DNA of 28,445 nt from an uncultured Christensenella sp. (GTDB lineage: Bacteria; Bacillota; Clostridia; Christensenellales; Borkfalkiaceae): the NCBI GenBank assembly GCA_905203015.1, contig CAJKUC010000020.1, positions 1-28,445 of the forward strand, read 5' to 3'. A program made the translations under genes and the position numbers. The notes beneath the pieces are model-generated. The model was not told where the DNA came from, ran no database searches, and was given only the letters and a program-made list of their open reading frames with translations. Of the stretch, positions 21,876 to 28,445 are shown one piece after another (position 1 is the stretch's first letter; each line of letters opens with the position of its first letter).

Positions 21876-22619
21876 TCACATGGAAACCACGATTTTCGAT
21901 TGCGGAATAAAATCGGGCGGCGGCTGATTGCTTATTACGTAATCCACGTCGCTTAAAGAACAGAGACGATAGGGAGAAGTTTTGTTGAATTTCGTGCCGT
22001 CGCAGAGGAACACTTTGAGTTTTGCGTTTCGGATCATCGCGCGGCGGATAAAATTTTCATTCTCGAAACAATCGTAAATTTCTCCGTTTGCGCTCATGGC
22101 CTGCGCCGAAAAAAACGCAACGTCCGCATGAAAGTCGCAGACGAGATTTTCCGCATATCTGCCTGTGAGCACCGACGGATTTTCCGCCGATATCTGCCCG
22201 CCCGTAGAATACGCCGCGATCTTATTTTTGGAAAGAAGAGAAATGGTTTCGATGCCGTTGGTGATCACTTTCACGTTCTCGAATTCGTTCAGATATTCCG
22301 CTACGCTGTAAGCGGAAGTAGAGCCGTCGAGAAAGATAATATCCCCGTTTTTGATCAGTTTTATCGCCGCAAGGGCGATTTTTTTCTTTTCAAAAGAATT
22401 CTGATGGATACGGAAGGTAAAACTCGGCGAAATATTGTTCGCGTCGATGATTTTCGCGCCGCCGTGCGTTCTTGCAAGTAACCCTTTGCTTTGTAAGGTT
22501 TCCAGAAGTCGTCGCGTGGTGGAGGGGCTTACCCGCAATGCGGCGGATAAGTCGTCTACGGAGGCATATTGTTTCTTTTCCAGAATATCGAGAATTTGTT
22601 TTTCCTGCGTTTCTTTCAT
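21876..22619 (-). CDS. DeoR/GlpR-family transcriptional repressor
   Basis: About 247 aa, the normal size. The N-terminal winged helix reads KQILDILEKKQYASVDDLSA then RVSPSTTRRLLETL and LLARTHGGAKI, the DeoR signature; the C-terminal sensor domain has NGDIIFLDGSTSAYSVAEYL, VITNGIE and VFLCDGTKF, as in regulators that bind phosphorylated sugars or glycerol-3-phosphate. The ATG at 22619 was chosen because family members start just before the first helix; a TTG at 22697 would add 26 basic residues but has a GGAG ahead and cannot be excluded. It is divergent from the glycerol-3-phosphate dehydrogenase-like operon, so it probably represses that operon and itself from the shared 190-bp intergenic region. 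Intact. Confidence 0.95.
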   Translation of the reverse strand: MKETQEKQILDILEKKQYASVDDLSAALRVSPSTTRRLLETLQSKGLLARTHGGAKIIDANNISPSFTFRIHQNSFEKKKIALAAIKLIKNGDIIFLDGSTSAYSVAEYLNEFENVKVITNGIETISLLSKNKIAAYSTGGQISAENPSVLTGRYAENLVCDFHADVAFFSAQAMSANGEIYDCFENENFIRRAMIRNAKLKVFLCDGTKFNKTSPYRLCSLSDVDYVISNQPPPDFIPQSKIVVSM

Positions 22620-22720
22620 GATTTTTGTTCTTTTTGTTTGCGCGATTTTTCCGAAACGATCGCTTTTTTTTGCTTGTTTTTCGTATTTTACGCTCAAAAA
22701 AGAAGATACTCCGATTTTAT

Positions 22721-22749
22721 TTGCGTATTTTGCTTATTTTTAGTATAAT
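22721..22749 (+). promoter_or_regulatory. Promoter of the glycerol-3-phosphate operon
   Basis: TTGCGT (22721-22726), 17 bases, TATAAT (22744-22749). The leader to the ATG at 22809 is about 53 bases and holds a GGGAGA ribosome site. Confidence 0.75.
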
Positions 22750-22770
22750 ATAAAAAGAAGGAAAAGTCAA
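22742..22770 (-). promoter_or_regulatory. Promoter of the DeoR-type gene, overlapping the divergent one
   Basis: Minus-strand TTGACT (plus 22765-22770), 17 bases, TATACT (plus 22742-22747). Four bases of its -10 are shared with the -10 of the opposite promoter, so two polymerases cannot bind at once. The repressor leader would be about 115 bases. Confidence 0.65.
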
Positions 22771-22775
22771 TCGGA

Positions 22776-22790
22776 TTCGGCATAGCCGAA
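22776..22790. promoter_or_regulatory. Inverted repeat in the leader of the glycerol-3-phosphate operon
   Basis: TTCGGC-ATA-GCCGAA, perfect 6-bp arms, about 20 bases after the predicted plus-strand start. It is a candidate repressor site or leader hairpin. Confidence 0.5.
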
Positions 22791-22808
22791 AACACAGGGA
22801 GAACGAAA

Positions 22809-24236
22809 ATGTTTGACGTAATCGTAATCGGCGGGGGCGTAATCGGCGGCATGGTGCTGCGCGAACTAACGAAATACAAACTGAACGTATGCCTTCTTGA
22901 AAAAGAAAACGACGTATGCATGGGCGCGAGCAAGGCAAACAGCGGTATCGTGCACGCGGGCTTCGACGCGCCTGCGGGATCGTTGAAAGCGAAATTCAAT
23001 GTGCTCGGTAATAAAATGATGGCGGACGTCTGCCGCGAACTCGGCGTGAAATACCGTAATAACGGATCGATTGTGGCGGCGTTCTCGGAAGAAGAAAAGG
23101 AAATTCTCGGCGAATTGAAAGCGCGGGGCGAAAAGAACGGCGTAGAGGGCTTGGAAATTATAGACCGCGCCCGCCTTCGCCGGGAAGAAAAAAATATTTC
23201 GGACGAAGCCGTGGCGGCGTTGTACGCGCCTTCGGGCGGGATCGTATGCCCGTATGAACTGACGATCGCCGCGATCGGCAACGCTATGGATAACGGCGCG
23301 AAACTGTATACGAATTTCGAGGCGATCTCCGCAGAAAAAACTGACGGCGGCCATATCATTCGTTCGGCGGACGGAAAAGAAGTCTCGGGCAAGGTGGCGG
23401 TGAATTGCGCGGGAATTGCAAGCGGGAAAATCGCCGCGCTTTTCGGAGACGATATAAAAGTGTCCGCAAGAAAAGGCGAATATATCCTGCTCGATCGCGA
23501 AAGCGGCGATTTTGTGAAGCATACGCTGTTTTTCACTCCCACAAAACTCGGCAAGGGAATCCTCGTTACGCAAACGGCGGATAATAATATCCTGCTCGGC
23601 CCCACGGCGGAAGAGGAAGAAATTCCCGATACCGCGACGAGCGCGGAAGGCTTGAAGTTCGTGCAGGAGAAGGTGCGGAAAATGTGTAAAAATCCGCCGC
23701 TTTTCAATACGATTACGTCGTTCGCGGGGGTGCGCGCGTATTCCGATCGGCACGATTTCATTATCGAAGCGAGTAAACATGCCGAAGGCGTGATTCATCT
23801 TGCGGGAATCGAATCTCCCGGGCTGACGGCTTCGCCAGCAATAGCGGAATACGCCGTACGAGAACTGGCGGGGAAATTCCTGCCGCTTGAAAATAACGAA
23901 AAATTCAACGGCGAAAGAAAAGCCGACTATTTCTTTAAAAATCTTTCCGTCGGCGAGAAAAACGAGATGATAAAACGCGATCCGTCTTATGGAAAAATCG
24001 TCTGTCGTTGCGAACAGATCACCGAAGGGGAAATTCTGCGCGCGATCCGCGAGAATCCGCCCGCATGCGATATCGACGGCGTAAAACGCCGTACGCGTGC
24101 GGGAATGGGCAGGTGCCAGGGCGGTTTTTGTCAGCCGCACGTGGCGGAACTGATCGCGAAAGAGCGCGGGATTCCGCTCGATTTTGTGACGAAATGCGGG
24201 GGCGATTCTTATCTGTTGAGCGGGGTGACGAAATGA
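22809..24236 (+). CDS. FAD-dependent glycerol-3-phosphate dehydrogenase-like oxidoreductase with BFD-type [2Fe-2S] domain
   Basis: A 475-aa protein. Residues 4-14 (VIVIGGGVIGG) bind the FAD ADP moiety; SKANSGIVHAGFD is the conserved block of the GlpA/LhgO-type DAO fold. The C-terminal domain has Cys399-x-Cys401 and Cys436-x4-Cys441 (CRCEQITEGEI..RAGMGRCQGGFC), the BFD-like [2Fe-2S] signature found in anaerobic GlpA. It oxidises a 2-hydroxy or glycerol phosphate substrate; with the next two genes it forms the three-gene set annotated as anaerobic glycerol-3-phosphate dehydrogenase in Thermotoga and Clostridia. The stop overlaps the next start (ATGA). L-2-hydroxyglutarate-type oxidation is an alternative for this superfamily. 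No glycerol kinase or facilitator gene is present nearby. Confidence 0.93.
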   Translation: MFDVIVIGGGVIGGMVLRELTKYKLNVCLLEKENDVCMGASKANSGIVHAGFDAPAGSLKAKFNVLGNKMMADVCRELGVKYRNNGSIVAAFSEEEKEILGELKARGEKNGVEGLEIIDRARLRREEKNISDEAVAALYAPSGGIVCPYELTIAAIGNAMDNGAKLYTNFEAISAEKTDGGHIIRSADGKEVSGKVAVNCAGIASGKIAALFGDDIKVSARKGEYILLDRESGDFVKHTLFFTPTKLGKGILVTQTADNNILLGPTAEEEEIPDTATSAEGLKFVQEKVRKMCKNPPLFNTITSFAGVRAYSDRHDFIIEASKHAEGVIHLAGIESPGLTASPAIAEYAVRELAGKFLPLENNEKFNGERKADYFFKNLSVGEKNEMIKRDPSYGKIVCRCEQITEGEILRAIRENPPACDIDGVKRRTRAGMGRCQGGFCQPHVAELIAKERGIPLDFVTKCGGDSYLLSGVTK

Positions 24237-25522
24237 AAGAAAACCGTAAGGGAAAAAGCGTGAAGAGAACGGATTACGATATAGTGATTATCGGCGGCGG
24301 CCCCGCGGGACTTGCGGCTGCCGCGGCGGCGTACGATAAAGGCGCGCGGGATATACTGATCCTCGAAAGGGAGGAAAAAGCGGGCGGAATACTCAATCAA
24401 TGTATTCATAACGGATTCGGGCTGACGCGTTTTAAAGAAAGCCTTACAGGCCCCGAATATGCGGCGAGATTCGTGCGCGAAGTGCGCGAAAGAAAGATAG
24501 AAACATGGCTGAATACCACGGTGTTGTCGCTTTCTGCCGATAAAAAGGTGACGGCGATCAGCCCCGAAAAGTGTGTGGTTACGTTGTGGGCGAAAGCGGT
24601 GATTCTTGCTATGGGGTGCAGGGAACGAAGCCGCGGTGCTCTGAACGTGGCGGGAACCCGCCCCGCAGGAATATATTCGGCGGGCACGGCGCAGAAATAC
24701 GTGAATATCAAAGGTTATATGCCGGGAAAACGCGTGGTGATTCTGGGCTCGGGCGATATCGGGCTGATTATGGCCCGGCGTATGACGTTGGAGGGCGCGA
24801 AAGTGCTTGCCGTGTGCGAAATCATGCCGTATTCGAGCGGTTTGAAGCGCAATATCGCGCAGTGCCTCGATGATTTCGGAATTCCGTTGTATCTTAATCA
24901 TACGATTACGAAGATCGAAGGCGAAAAACGCGTGACGGGCGTGGTGGTTTCGGAAGTGGACGTGAACAAACAGCCGATTGCCGGCACGGAAATGCATTTT
25001 GATTGCGATACGGTGCTGTTTTCCGTGGGACTGATACCGGAAAACGAACTGACGAAGGGTGCGGGTATCGCCTTATCTCAGAAAACGCGCGGAGCGGAAG
25101 TATCGCAGACGCGCGAAACGTCCGCCGAAGGGATATTCGCCTGCGGTAACGTGTTGCAGGTGCACGATCTTGTGGATTTCGTGTCGGAAGAGGCTGAAAT
25201 CGCGGGACGAAACGCCGCGGAGTACGCTTTGGGCGGCAGCGCGCGCGGGGAGCGTATTTCCGTAACAAACGGCGCGAACGTTTCGTACGTCTGCCCGCAA
25301 TACCTGGATAAGGGCGCGGAGGGAAACGTAAAACTTTTCTTCCGCGTTACGGGTACGTTTAAAAATTGTACGATTAAGGCAAAATGCGGGGACAGGGTGC
25401 TTGTGCGGAAGAAGAAAAAAATCGCCGTGCCGGGAGAAATGGAAAATCTTCTGCTGCCGCAGGAGAAATTCGGGGAGATAAACGGAGAAATCAGCGTGAG
25501 TCTGGAGGTTGAAAATGATTAA
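24233..25522 (+). CDS. FAD/NAD(P)-dependent oxidoreductase, partner of the GlpA-like protein
   Basis: A 429-aa disulfide-reductase-fold flavoprotein. Residues about 17-28 (IVIIGGGPAGLAAAA) bind FAD; VVILGSGDIGLIMARRM in the middle binds the nicotinamide cofactor; the C-terminal FAD motif is GIFACGNVLQVHDLVD. ILNQCIHNGFGL is a conserved block of this subgroup. It probably passes electrons between the flavin/iron-sulfur GlpA-like subunit and NAD(P). The ATG at 24233 overlaps the previous stop by four bases (ATGA), which sets the start; the longer upstream frame is only the shadow of the preceding gene. The end overlaps the DUF1667 gene by 8 bases, so all three proteins are likely made in equal amounts as a complex. 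Confidence 0.94.
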   Translation: MKENRKGKSVKRTDYDIVIIGGGPAGLAAAAAAYDKGARDILILEREEKAGGILNQCIHNGFGLTRFKESLTGPEYAARFVREVRERKIETWLNTTVLSLSADKKVTAISPEKCVVTLWAKAVILAMGCRERSRGALNVAGTRPAGIYSAGTAQKYVNIKGYMPGKRVVILGSGDIGLIMARRMTLEGAKVLAVCEIMPYSSGLKRNIAQCLDDFGIPLYLNHTITKIEGEKRVTGVVVSEVDVNKQPIAGTEMHFDCDTVLFSVGLIPENELTKGAGIALSQKTRGAEVSQTRETSAEGIFACGNVLQVHDLVDFVSEEAEIAGRNAAEYALGGSARGERISVTNGANVSYVCPQYLDKGAEGNVKLFFRVTGTFKNCTIKAKCGDRVLVRKKKKIAVPGEMENLLLPQEKFGEINGEISVSLEVEND

Positions 25523-25859
25523 AACGCTCACTTGTATCGAATGTCCCGTGGGGTGCGAAATCCGTGTGGAAACGGAAAACGGCGAAGTGAAAAGCGTGCA
25601 GGGAAATTCTTGCCCGCGCGGCAAAATGTATGCCGAATCGGAAGTGATCTGTCCGAAACGGGTGGTGACTTCCGTAGTTCGTGCGGAAAACGGAGAGATG
25701 ATCCCCGTAAAAACGAGCCGCCCCGTGAAAAAAACGGATATTTTCCGCGTGATGGAAATCATTAAGAATACAAAATGCCGTTTGCCCGTGGCGCTCGGCG
25801 ATGTGCTTGTGAAAAACATTTCGGATGACGCCGATCTGATCGTGTCCGGAAATTTTTAA
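25515..25859 (+). CDS. DUF1667 family cysteine-rich protein
   Basis: A 114-aa protein. Cysteines at 7, 10, 14, 33 and 46 in TCIECPVGCEI, GNSCPRGK and VICPKR are the DUF1667 pattern and suggest an iron-sulfur cluster. The family almost always follows the two oxidoreductases encoded upstream and is presumed to be the third subunit of that glycerol-3-phosphate dehydrogenase complex, for electron transfer. The ATG at 25515 is 6 bases after GGAGG and lies inside the end of the previous gene; a TTG at 25509 is too close to the ribosome site. Usual length is 115-125 residues, so the protein is complete. Confidence 0.94.
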   Translation: MIKTLTCIECPVGCEIRVETENGEVKSVQGNSCPRGKMYAESEVICPKRVVTSVVRAENGEMIPVKTSRPVKKTDIFRVMEIIKNTKCRLPVALGDVLVKNISDDADLIVSGNF

Positions 25860-25876
25860 GGCGCAGGGCGGGCGGT

Positions 25877-26695
25877 ATGCTGAAAGATTATTACGGAAAA
25901 GACACTTCGGCGTTACTTGAAAAAAAGTTGTATCTGCTGGATATGGACGGCACGATTTATCTCGGCGATCGGTTGTTCCCCGGGGTGAATGAATTACTTA
26001 AAAAAATGGAAAGCCGCGGGGGCAGGTATGTGTTTATCACGAACAACGCCTCGAGATCGGCGGCGGATTACGTGAAAAAATTACGACGGCTCGGGCTTGA
26101 TTTTGTAACGGAAGAGAATTTCTTTACGTCTGCGCAGGCGGCTATATCGCTGATGAAAGAACGGCATGCGGGGGATCTGATTTTCGCGCAGGGAACGCGG
26201 TCGTTTATCGAAGAATGTTGCGCGGCGGGGCTATCGGTTACAACGGAATACGCGAAAGAAGCGCGGGTGATTCTTGTGGCGTACGATCCCGAACTGACGG
26301 GGGATAAAATGTATGCCACGTGTAAAATGCTTACGGAATCCGACCTGCCGTATTATGCCACGAACCCCGATTGGGTGTGCCCCACGGAATTCGGTTATGT
26401 GCCCGATTGCGGCTCGATGTGCCTGGGCTATGAACGCGCTACGGGGAAAAAGCCGGTATTTATCGGCAAGCCGCAGCCGACGATGATTTTCGAGACGATG
26501 AAAAAATTCGGCGTTCCTGCAAAAGACGCCGTAGTGATCGGCGATCGGCTGTACACCGACGTGGCGGCGGGAAACAATGCCGGGGTAGACAGCGTCTGCG
26601 TTTTAAGCGGAGAGGCGAACATCGAAGAGGTGAACGCGGCGAAAGGCGCGGAAAAGCCGACGTATGTACTGGAACATATAAATGTGCTTTTGTAA
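25877..26695 (+). CDS. HAD-superfamily phosphatase, NagD/HAD-IIA type
   Basis: A 272-aa phosphatase. HAD motif I is LLDMDGT (nucleophile Asp22, acid/base Asp24), motif II is FITNNAS (Thr55-Asn-Asn), motif III Lys198 in FIGKPQP, and motif IV GDRLYTD (Asp223, Asp228). The cap domain between motifs II and III is the C2A type of NagD, p-nitrophenyl phosphatase and glycerol-phosphate phosphatases. It starts 17 bases after the DUF1667 stop and ends before a terminator, so it is the fourth gene of the operon. The context fits dephosphorylation of a glycerol phosphate or a related metabolite, perhaps to limit toxic build-up, but the substrate is inferred only. Confidence 0.94.
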   Translation: MLKDYYGKDTSALLEKKLYLLDMDGTIYLGDRLFPGVNELLKKMESRGGRYVFITNNASRSAADYVKKLRRLGLDFVTEENFFTSAQAAISLMKERHAGDLIFAQGTRSFIEECCAAGLSVTTEYAKEARVILVAYDPELTGDKMYATCKMLTESDLPYYATNPDWVCPTEFGYVPDCGSMCLGYERATGKKPVFIGKPQPTMIFETMKKFGVPAKDAVVIGDRLYTDVAAGNNAGVDSVCVLSGEANIEEVNAAKGAEKPTYVLEHINVLL

Positions 26696-26713
26696 CGTTT
26701 GATTTTGCGCATT

Positions 26714-26749
26714 ATCGTTCGGAAAGGGTGCTTTTCGGACGATATTTTT
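26714..26749 (+). terminator. Terminator of the glycerol-3-phosphate operon
   Basis: ATCGTTCGGAAA (26714-26725) pairs with TTTTCGGACGAT (26732-26743) through two G-U pairs, with loop GGGTGC and the tail ATTTTT. Confidence 0.85.
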
Positions 26750-26751
26750 CA

Positions 26752-26780
26752 TTGACAATCCCGCCGTTTCGTGATAAAAT
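26752..26780 (+). promoter_or_regulatory. Promoter of the SGNH hydrolase gene
   Basis: TTGACA (26752-26757), 17 bases, TAAAAT (26775-26780). It starts only a few bases after the previous terminator; the leader is about 85 bases and GC-rich around GCCGCGCGATCGCGG. Confidence 0.8.
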
Positions 26781-26871
26781 GAAAACGGAATAAAAAAGCG
26801 GCGGAGAAAAAAATATATTGCCGCGCGATCGCGGAGCGGCGGATCGAGGAAGAAAAATCGAGGAAAGGAAT

Positions 26872-27591
26872 ATGATTAAAGGTACGGATTGCCTTTGCTT
26901 TCTGGGTGACAGCATCACGGAGGGCGTAGGAACAGCGAAACGTTATATCGATTATATCGCGGAAGAAACGGGCGCAGAGGTGCACGGATACGGCGTGAAC
27001 GGCGCGCAATCCGTCGATTTGTTCGCACAGATCGGGCGCATGCAGAAAGAAACCGACGGATGTTTCGATATATTATTCGTGTGTATCGGAACGAACGATT
27101 ATAATGCGGGCGTGCCCCTCGGCGAATTTTTTACGGAAGCCGCCGAAACGGTGGTTTGCGGATACGACGGGAACGGCAACGCCGTGAAAACCGCTCTGCG
27201 CAAAAAACGGTCGTTCGTTTTCGACGAGCATACGTTTAAGGGAAGATTGAATAATCTTTTTGCTTTTTTGAAAAACGAATATCCCGATAAACGGATCGTA
27301 CTGCTTACGCCGTTGCACCGCGCGTATGCTTTTTTCGGCGGAGATAACGTACAGCCGAACGAATTGTATGCAAATGCGATCGGCGAATATTTCGATTCTT
27401 ACGTAAACGCCGTGCGGCAGGCGGCGGATATATGGGCGGTGGAACTGATCGATTTGTATCGGGAAAGCGGCTTGTTTCCGCTGAACGATAAACATGCGGA
27501 GATGTATTTCAATAAATCGTCGGAAGACAGTCTGCATCCGAATGCCGCAGGGCACGAGAAAATCGCCCGCGCGATTTTGCGCCGAATCTGA
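26872..27591 (+). CDS. SGNH/GDSL-family hydrolase
   Basis: A 239-aa esterase-like protein. Block I is CFLGDSITEG with the nucleophile Ser14, block II is YGVNGAQS, block III CIGTNDYNAG (Asn75), and block V DSLHPNAAGH with Asp219 and His222, so the catalytic set is complete. Members remove acetyl or acyl groups from sugars, lipids or peptidoglycan. No signal peptide is seen, so it acts in the cytoplasm, perhaps deacetylating imported oligosaccharides, though it has its own promoter and terminator. The ATG at 26872 follows GAGGAAAGGA and is preferred to an upstream TTG at 26818, which has no ribosome site. A charged insertion around residues 95-125 (YDGNGNAVKTALRKKRSFVF) is longer than in the smallest members. 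Confidence 0.94.
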   Translation: MIKGTDCLCFLGDSITEGVGTAKRYIDYIAEETGAEVHGYGVNGAQSVDLFAQIGRMQKETDGCFDILFVCIGTNDYNAGVPLGEFFTEAAETVVCGYDGNGNAVKTALRKKRSFVFDEHTFKGRLNNLFAFLKNEYPDKRIVLLTPLHRAYAFFGGDNVQPNELYANAIGEYFDSYVNAVRQAADIWAVELIDLYRESGLFPLNDKHAEMYFNKSSEDSLHPNAAGHEKIARAILRRI

Positions 27592-27645
27592 ACGTTTTTT
27601 TTCGCGGCAGTCGCGAATCATGCCGAATAAATGAATAAATAAAAC

Positions 27646-27680
27646 AAACCGTAAGCGCAGAAACGCGAGCGGTTTTTTTT
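27646..27680 (+). terminator. Terminator of the SGNH hydrolase gene
   Basis: AAACCG and GCG on the left (27646-27657) pair with CGC and CGGTTT on the right (27664-27675) around a short internal mismatch, followed by a run of eight T to 27680. Confidence 0.8.
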
Positions 27681-27808
27681 CATGCGGCGAAAGAAACGAT
27701 AAAATGCCAAGAAACGGGGAAAAGCGACAAAAAACGACCAAACGTTCGTAAGAAAACGGCAAAGAAAGAGGGGAAACAAGAAAAAACGAAAAAATAAGCG
27801 AAAAATTA

Positions 27809-27838
27809 TTGACAAAAACGGACGCGTACGCTTATAAT
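27809..27838 (+). promoter_or_regulatory. Promoter of the 55-aa gene and surface protein
   Basis: TTGACA (27809-27814), 18 bases, TATAAT (27833-27838). The palindrome TGTGCACA lies at the expected start of transcription (27847-27854). Confidence 0.85.
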
Positions 27839-27902
27839 GGTTGACGTGTGCACAATAAAAAAGCAAACTAGTTTATAATAAGGGAATAAGGCGAAAGAAA
27901 AA

Positions 27903-28070
27903 ATGGACGAAGACGGGAGAAGAAAAAAGTATTTTTGTGCGAAAATCGTGGTGGAGACAATCGGAGAAAAGGATATCGTGAGATGTTCCGGGAAACAAGA
28001 CGAACCCGACGGAAATATATCGGATCGCGTGGTGTCCGACCCGTACGATTGGCTCGGTACGTTGAGTTGA
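27903..28070 (+). CDS. Small hypothetical protein, 55 aa
   Basis: Not recognised. The frame begins MDEDGRRKKYFCAKIVVETI and ends DRVVSDPYDWLGTLS with a TGA at 28068. It is hydrophilic with two cysteines and no signal or membrane segment. AAGG lies about 12 bases before the ATG, a weak ribosome site, but the gene is placed correctly behind a consensus promoter and 65 bases before the exported-protein gene. It could be a real small protein or a translated leader of the surface-protein mRNA. Confidence is moderate because of its length and the biased purine-rich composition. Confidence 0.5.
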   Translation: MDEDGRRKKYFCAKIVVETIGEKDIVRCSGKQDEPDGNISDRVVSDPYDWLGTLS

Positions 28071-28135
28071 AGGAATGACGGGAAGAGAGAGAAGGACAAG
28101 CAAGAGAAAGAAAAACAAAAGAGGGAAAAAAACAG

Positions 28136-28445
28136 ATGAACGAAAGAGCGAATCGCAGAAAGACGAGAATAACTGTGGGGGCAATATTAAGCGCGGCGGG
28201 GCTTGCCCTGATTGCCGCGGGAGCGGGAAGAATCGCGGGGGAAGAGGCGAAGGCGGAAGAGATCAGGATAGTAGAGGGAAGCGATGAGGCGGGCGCGTTC
28301 GAGATGCTGGAAGGCGCGTCCGTGCGGCTGAACGTGGGAGACGGAGAATACGGAATCCGCTTCGGAGCGCGTGTGAACGATCGGGAAAGGGAATACGGAT
28401 TCATGGTGGTGCCGGACGAACTGGCGGAGAGGTATAACGAGGAAG
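28136..28445 (+). CDS. Exported surface protein, N-terminal part (3' end outside window)
   Basis: The frame is open from ATG 28136 to the window edge, giving 103 residues. The signal peptide has a basic start (MNERANRRKTR), a hydrophobic core (VGAILSAAGLALIAAGAG) and a likely cut after EEAKA. The mature start has GASVRLNVGDGEYGIRFGAR and EYGFMVVPDELAERY, a pattern I recognise from the N-terminal domain of large clostridial cell-surface proteins (GA.IR....G.RF......YG....P). The ribosome site is GAGGG at 28121-28125. It probably shares the promoter at 27809-27838 with the 55-aa gene. Total length and anchoring cannot be judged. Confidence 0.8.
   Translation, partial: MNERANRRKTRITVGAILSAAGLALIAAGAGRIAGEEAKAEEIRIVEGSDEAGAFEMLEGASVRLNVGDGEYGIRFGARVNDREREYGFMVVPDELAERYNEE

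Larger units (their letters stand above)
27592..27902 (+). other. Purine-rich intergenic region, no gene
   Basis: It holds the terminator at 27646-27680 and the promoter at 27809-27838. Between them the plus strand is almost entirely A and G, with no credible gene on either strand. A small TTCGCG/CGCGAA repeat lies at about 27601-27617, and a TGTGCACA palindrome at 27847-27854. Confidence 0.65.

Noticed and set aside
22866..24140. Open frames of 424 and 355 codons on the minus strand opposite the GlpA-like gene
   Set aside because: Two overlapping antisense frames over a gene with clear FAD and iron-sulfur motifs; neither has recognisable content.

Overview
The window looks like a low- to mid-GC Bacillota genome, most likely an uncultured gut Clostridia. 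This is an inference from lipoprotein signals, purine-rich Shine-Dalgarno sites, TTGACA/TATAAT promoters and family content; no rRNA or marker gene is present to settle it.

The first 467 bases are the 3' end of an L-fucose isomerase gene (fucI). From about 0.6 to 10.55 kb lies an AT-richer accessory region. It holds an orphan hypothetical gene and a minus-strand AAA ATPase with a DUF234-type nuclease-like C-terminus, whose promoter is bracketed by two 40-bp repeats. A tight five-gene operon follows: a frameshifted small gene, an unknown 212-aa protein, a metallophosphoesterase, an unknown 120-aa protein and an unknown 425-aa protein. After that come a GNAT acetyltransferase under a very strong promoter covered by an inverted repeat, and a second ATPase fused to a DUF6788-like N-terminus and a nuclease-like C-terminus. 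The region ends with a broken WYL-type regulator, a small lipoprotein gene behind a duplicated promoter, a hairpin-rich non-coding stretch, and a fragment of a tyrosine recombinase that marks its right edge.

From 10.58 to 21.8 kb is a carbohydrate-use locus of higher GC. An AraC-family regulator, apparently leaderless, diverges from a six-gene run: sugar-binding lipoprotein, two ABC permeases, an 1101-aa secreted protein with a TIM-barrel-like domain and four tandem carbohydrate-binding-like repeats, a 319-aa cytosolic paralogue of that barrel, and a GH36 alpha-galactosidase. No transporter ATPase is present, so one shared with other systems is presumably encoded elsewhere. The likely logic is capture and trimming of a galactose-containing glycan at the surface, import of oligosaccharide, and intracellular cleavage. 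The secreted/cytosolic barrel pair is the best candidate for an undescribed enzyme family here.

From 21.88 to 26.7 kb a DeoR/GlpR-type repressor is divergent from a four-gene operon: FAD-dependent glycerol-3-phosphate dehydrogenase-like protein with a [2Fe-2S] tail, a pyridine-nucleotide oxidoreductase, a DUF1667 cysteine protein and a NagD-like HAD phosphatase. The two divergent promoters overlap at their -10 boxes. An SGNH hydrolase follows with its own promoter and terminator. The window ends with a 55-aa protein of unknown function and the start of an exported surface protein cut by the window edge.
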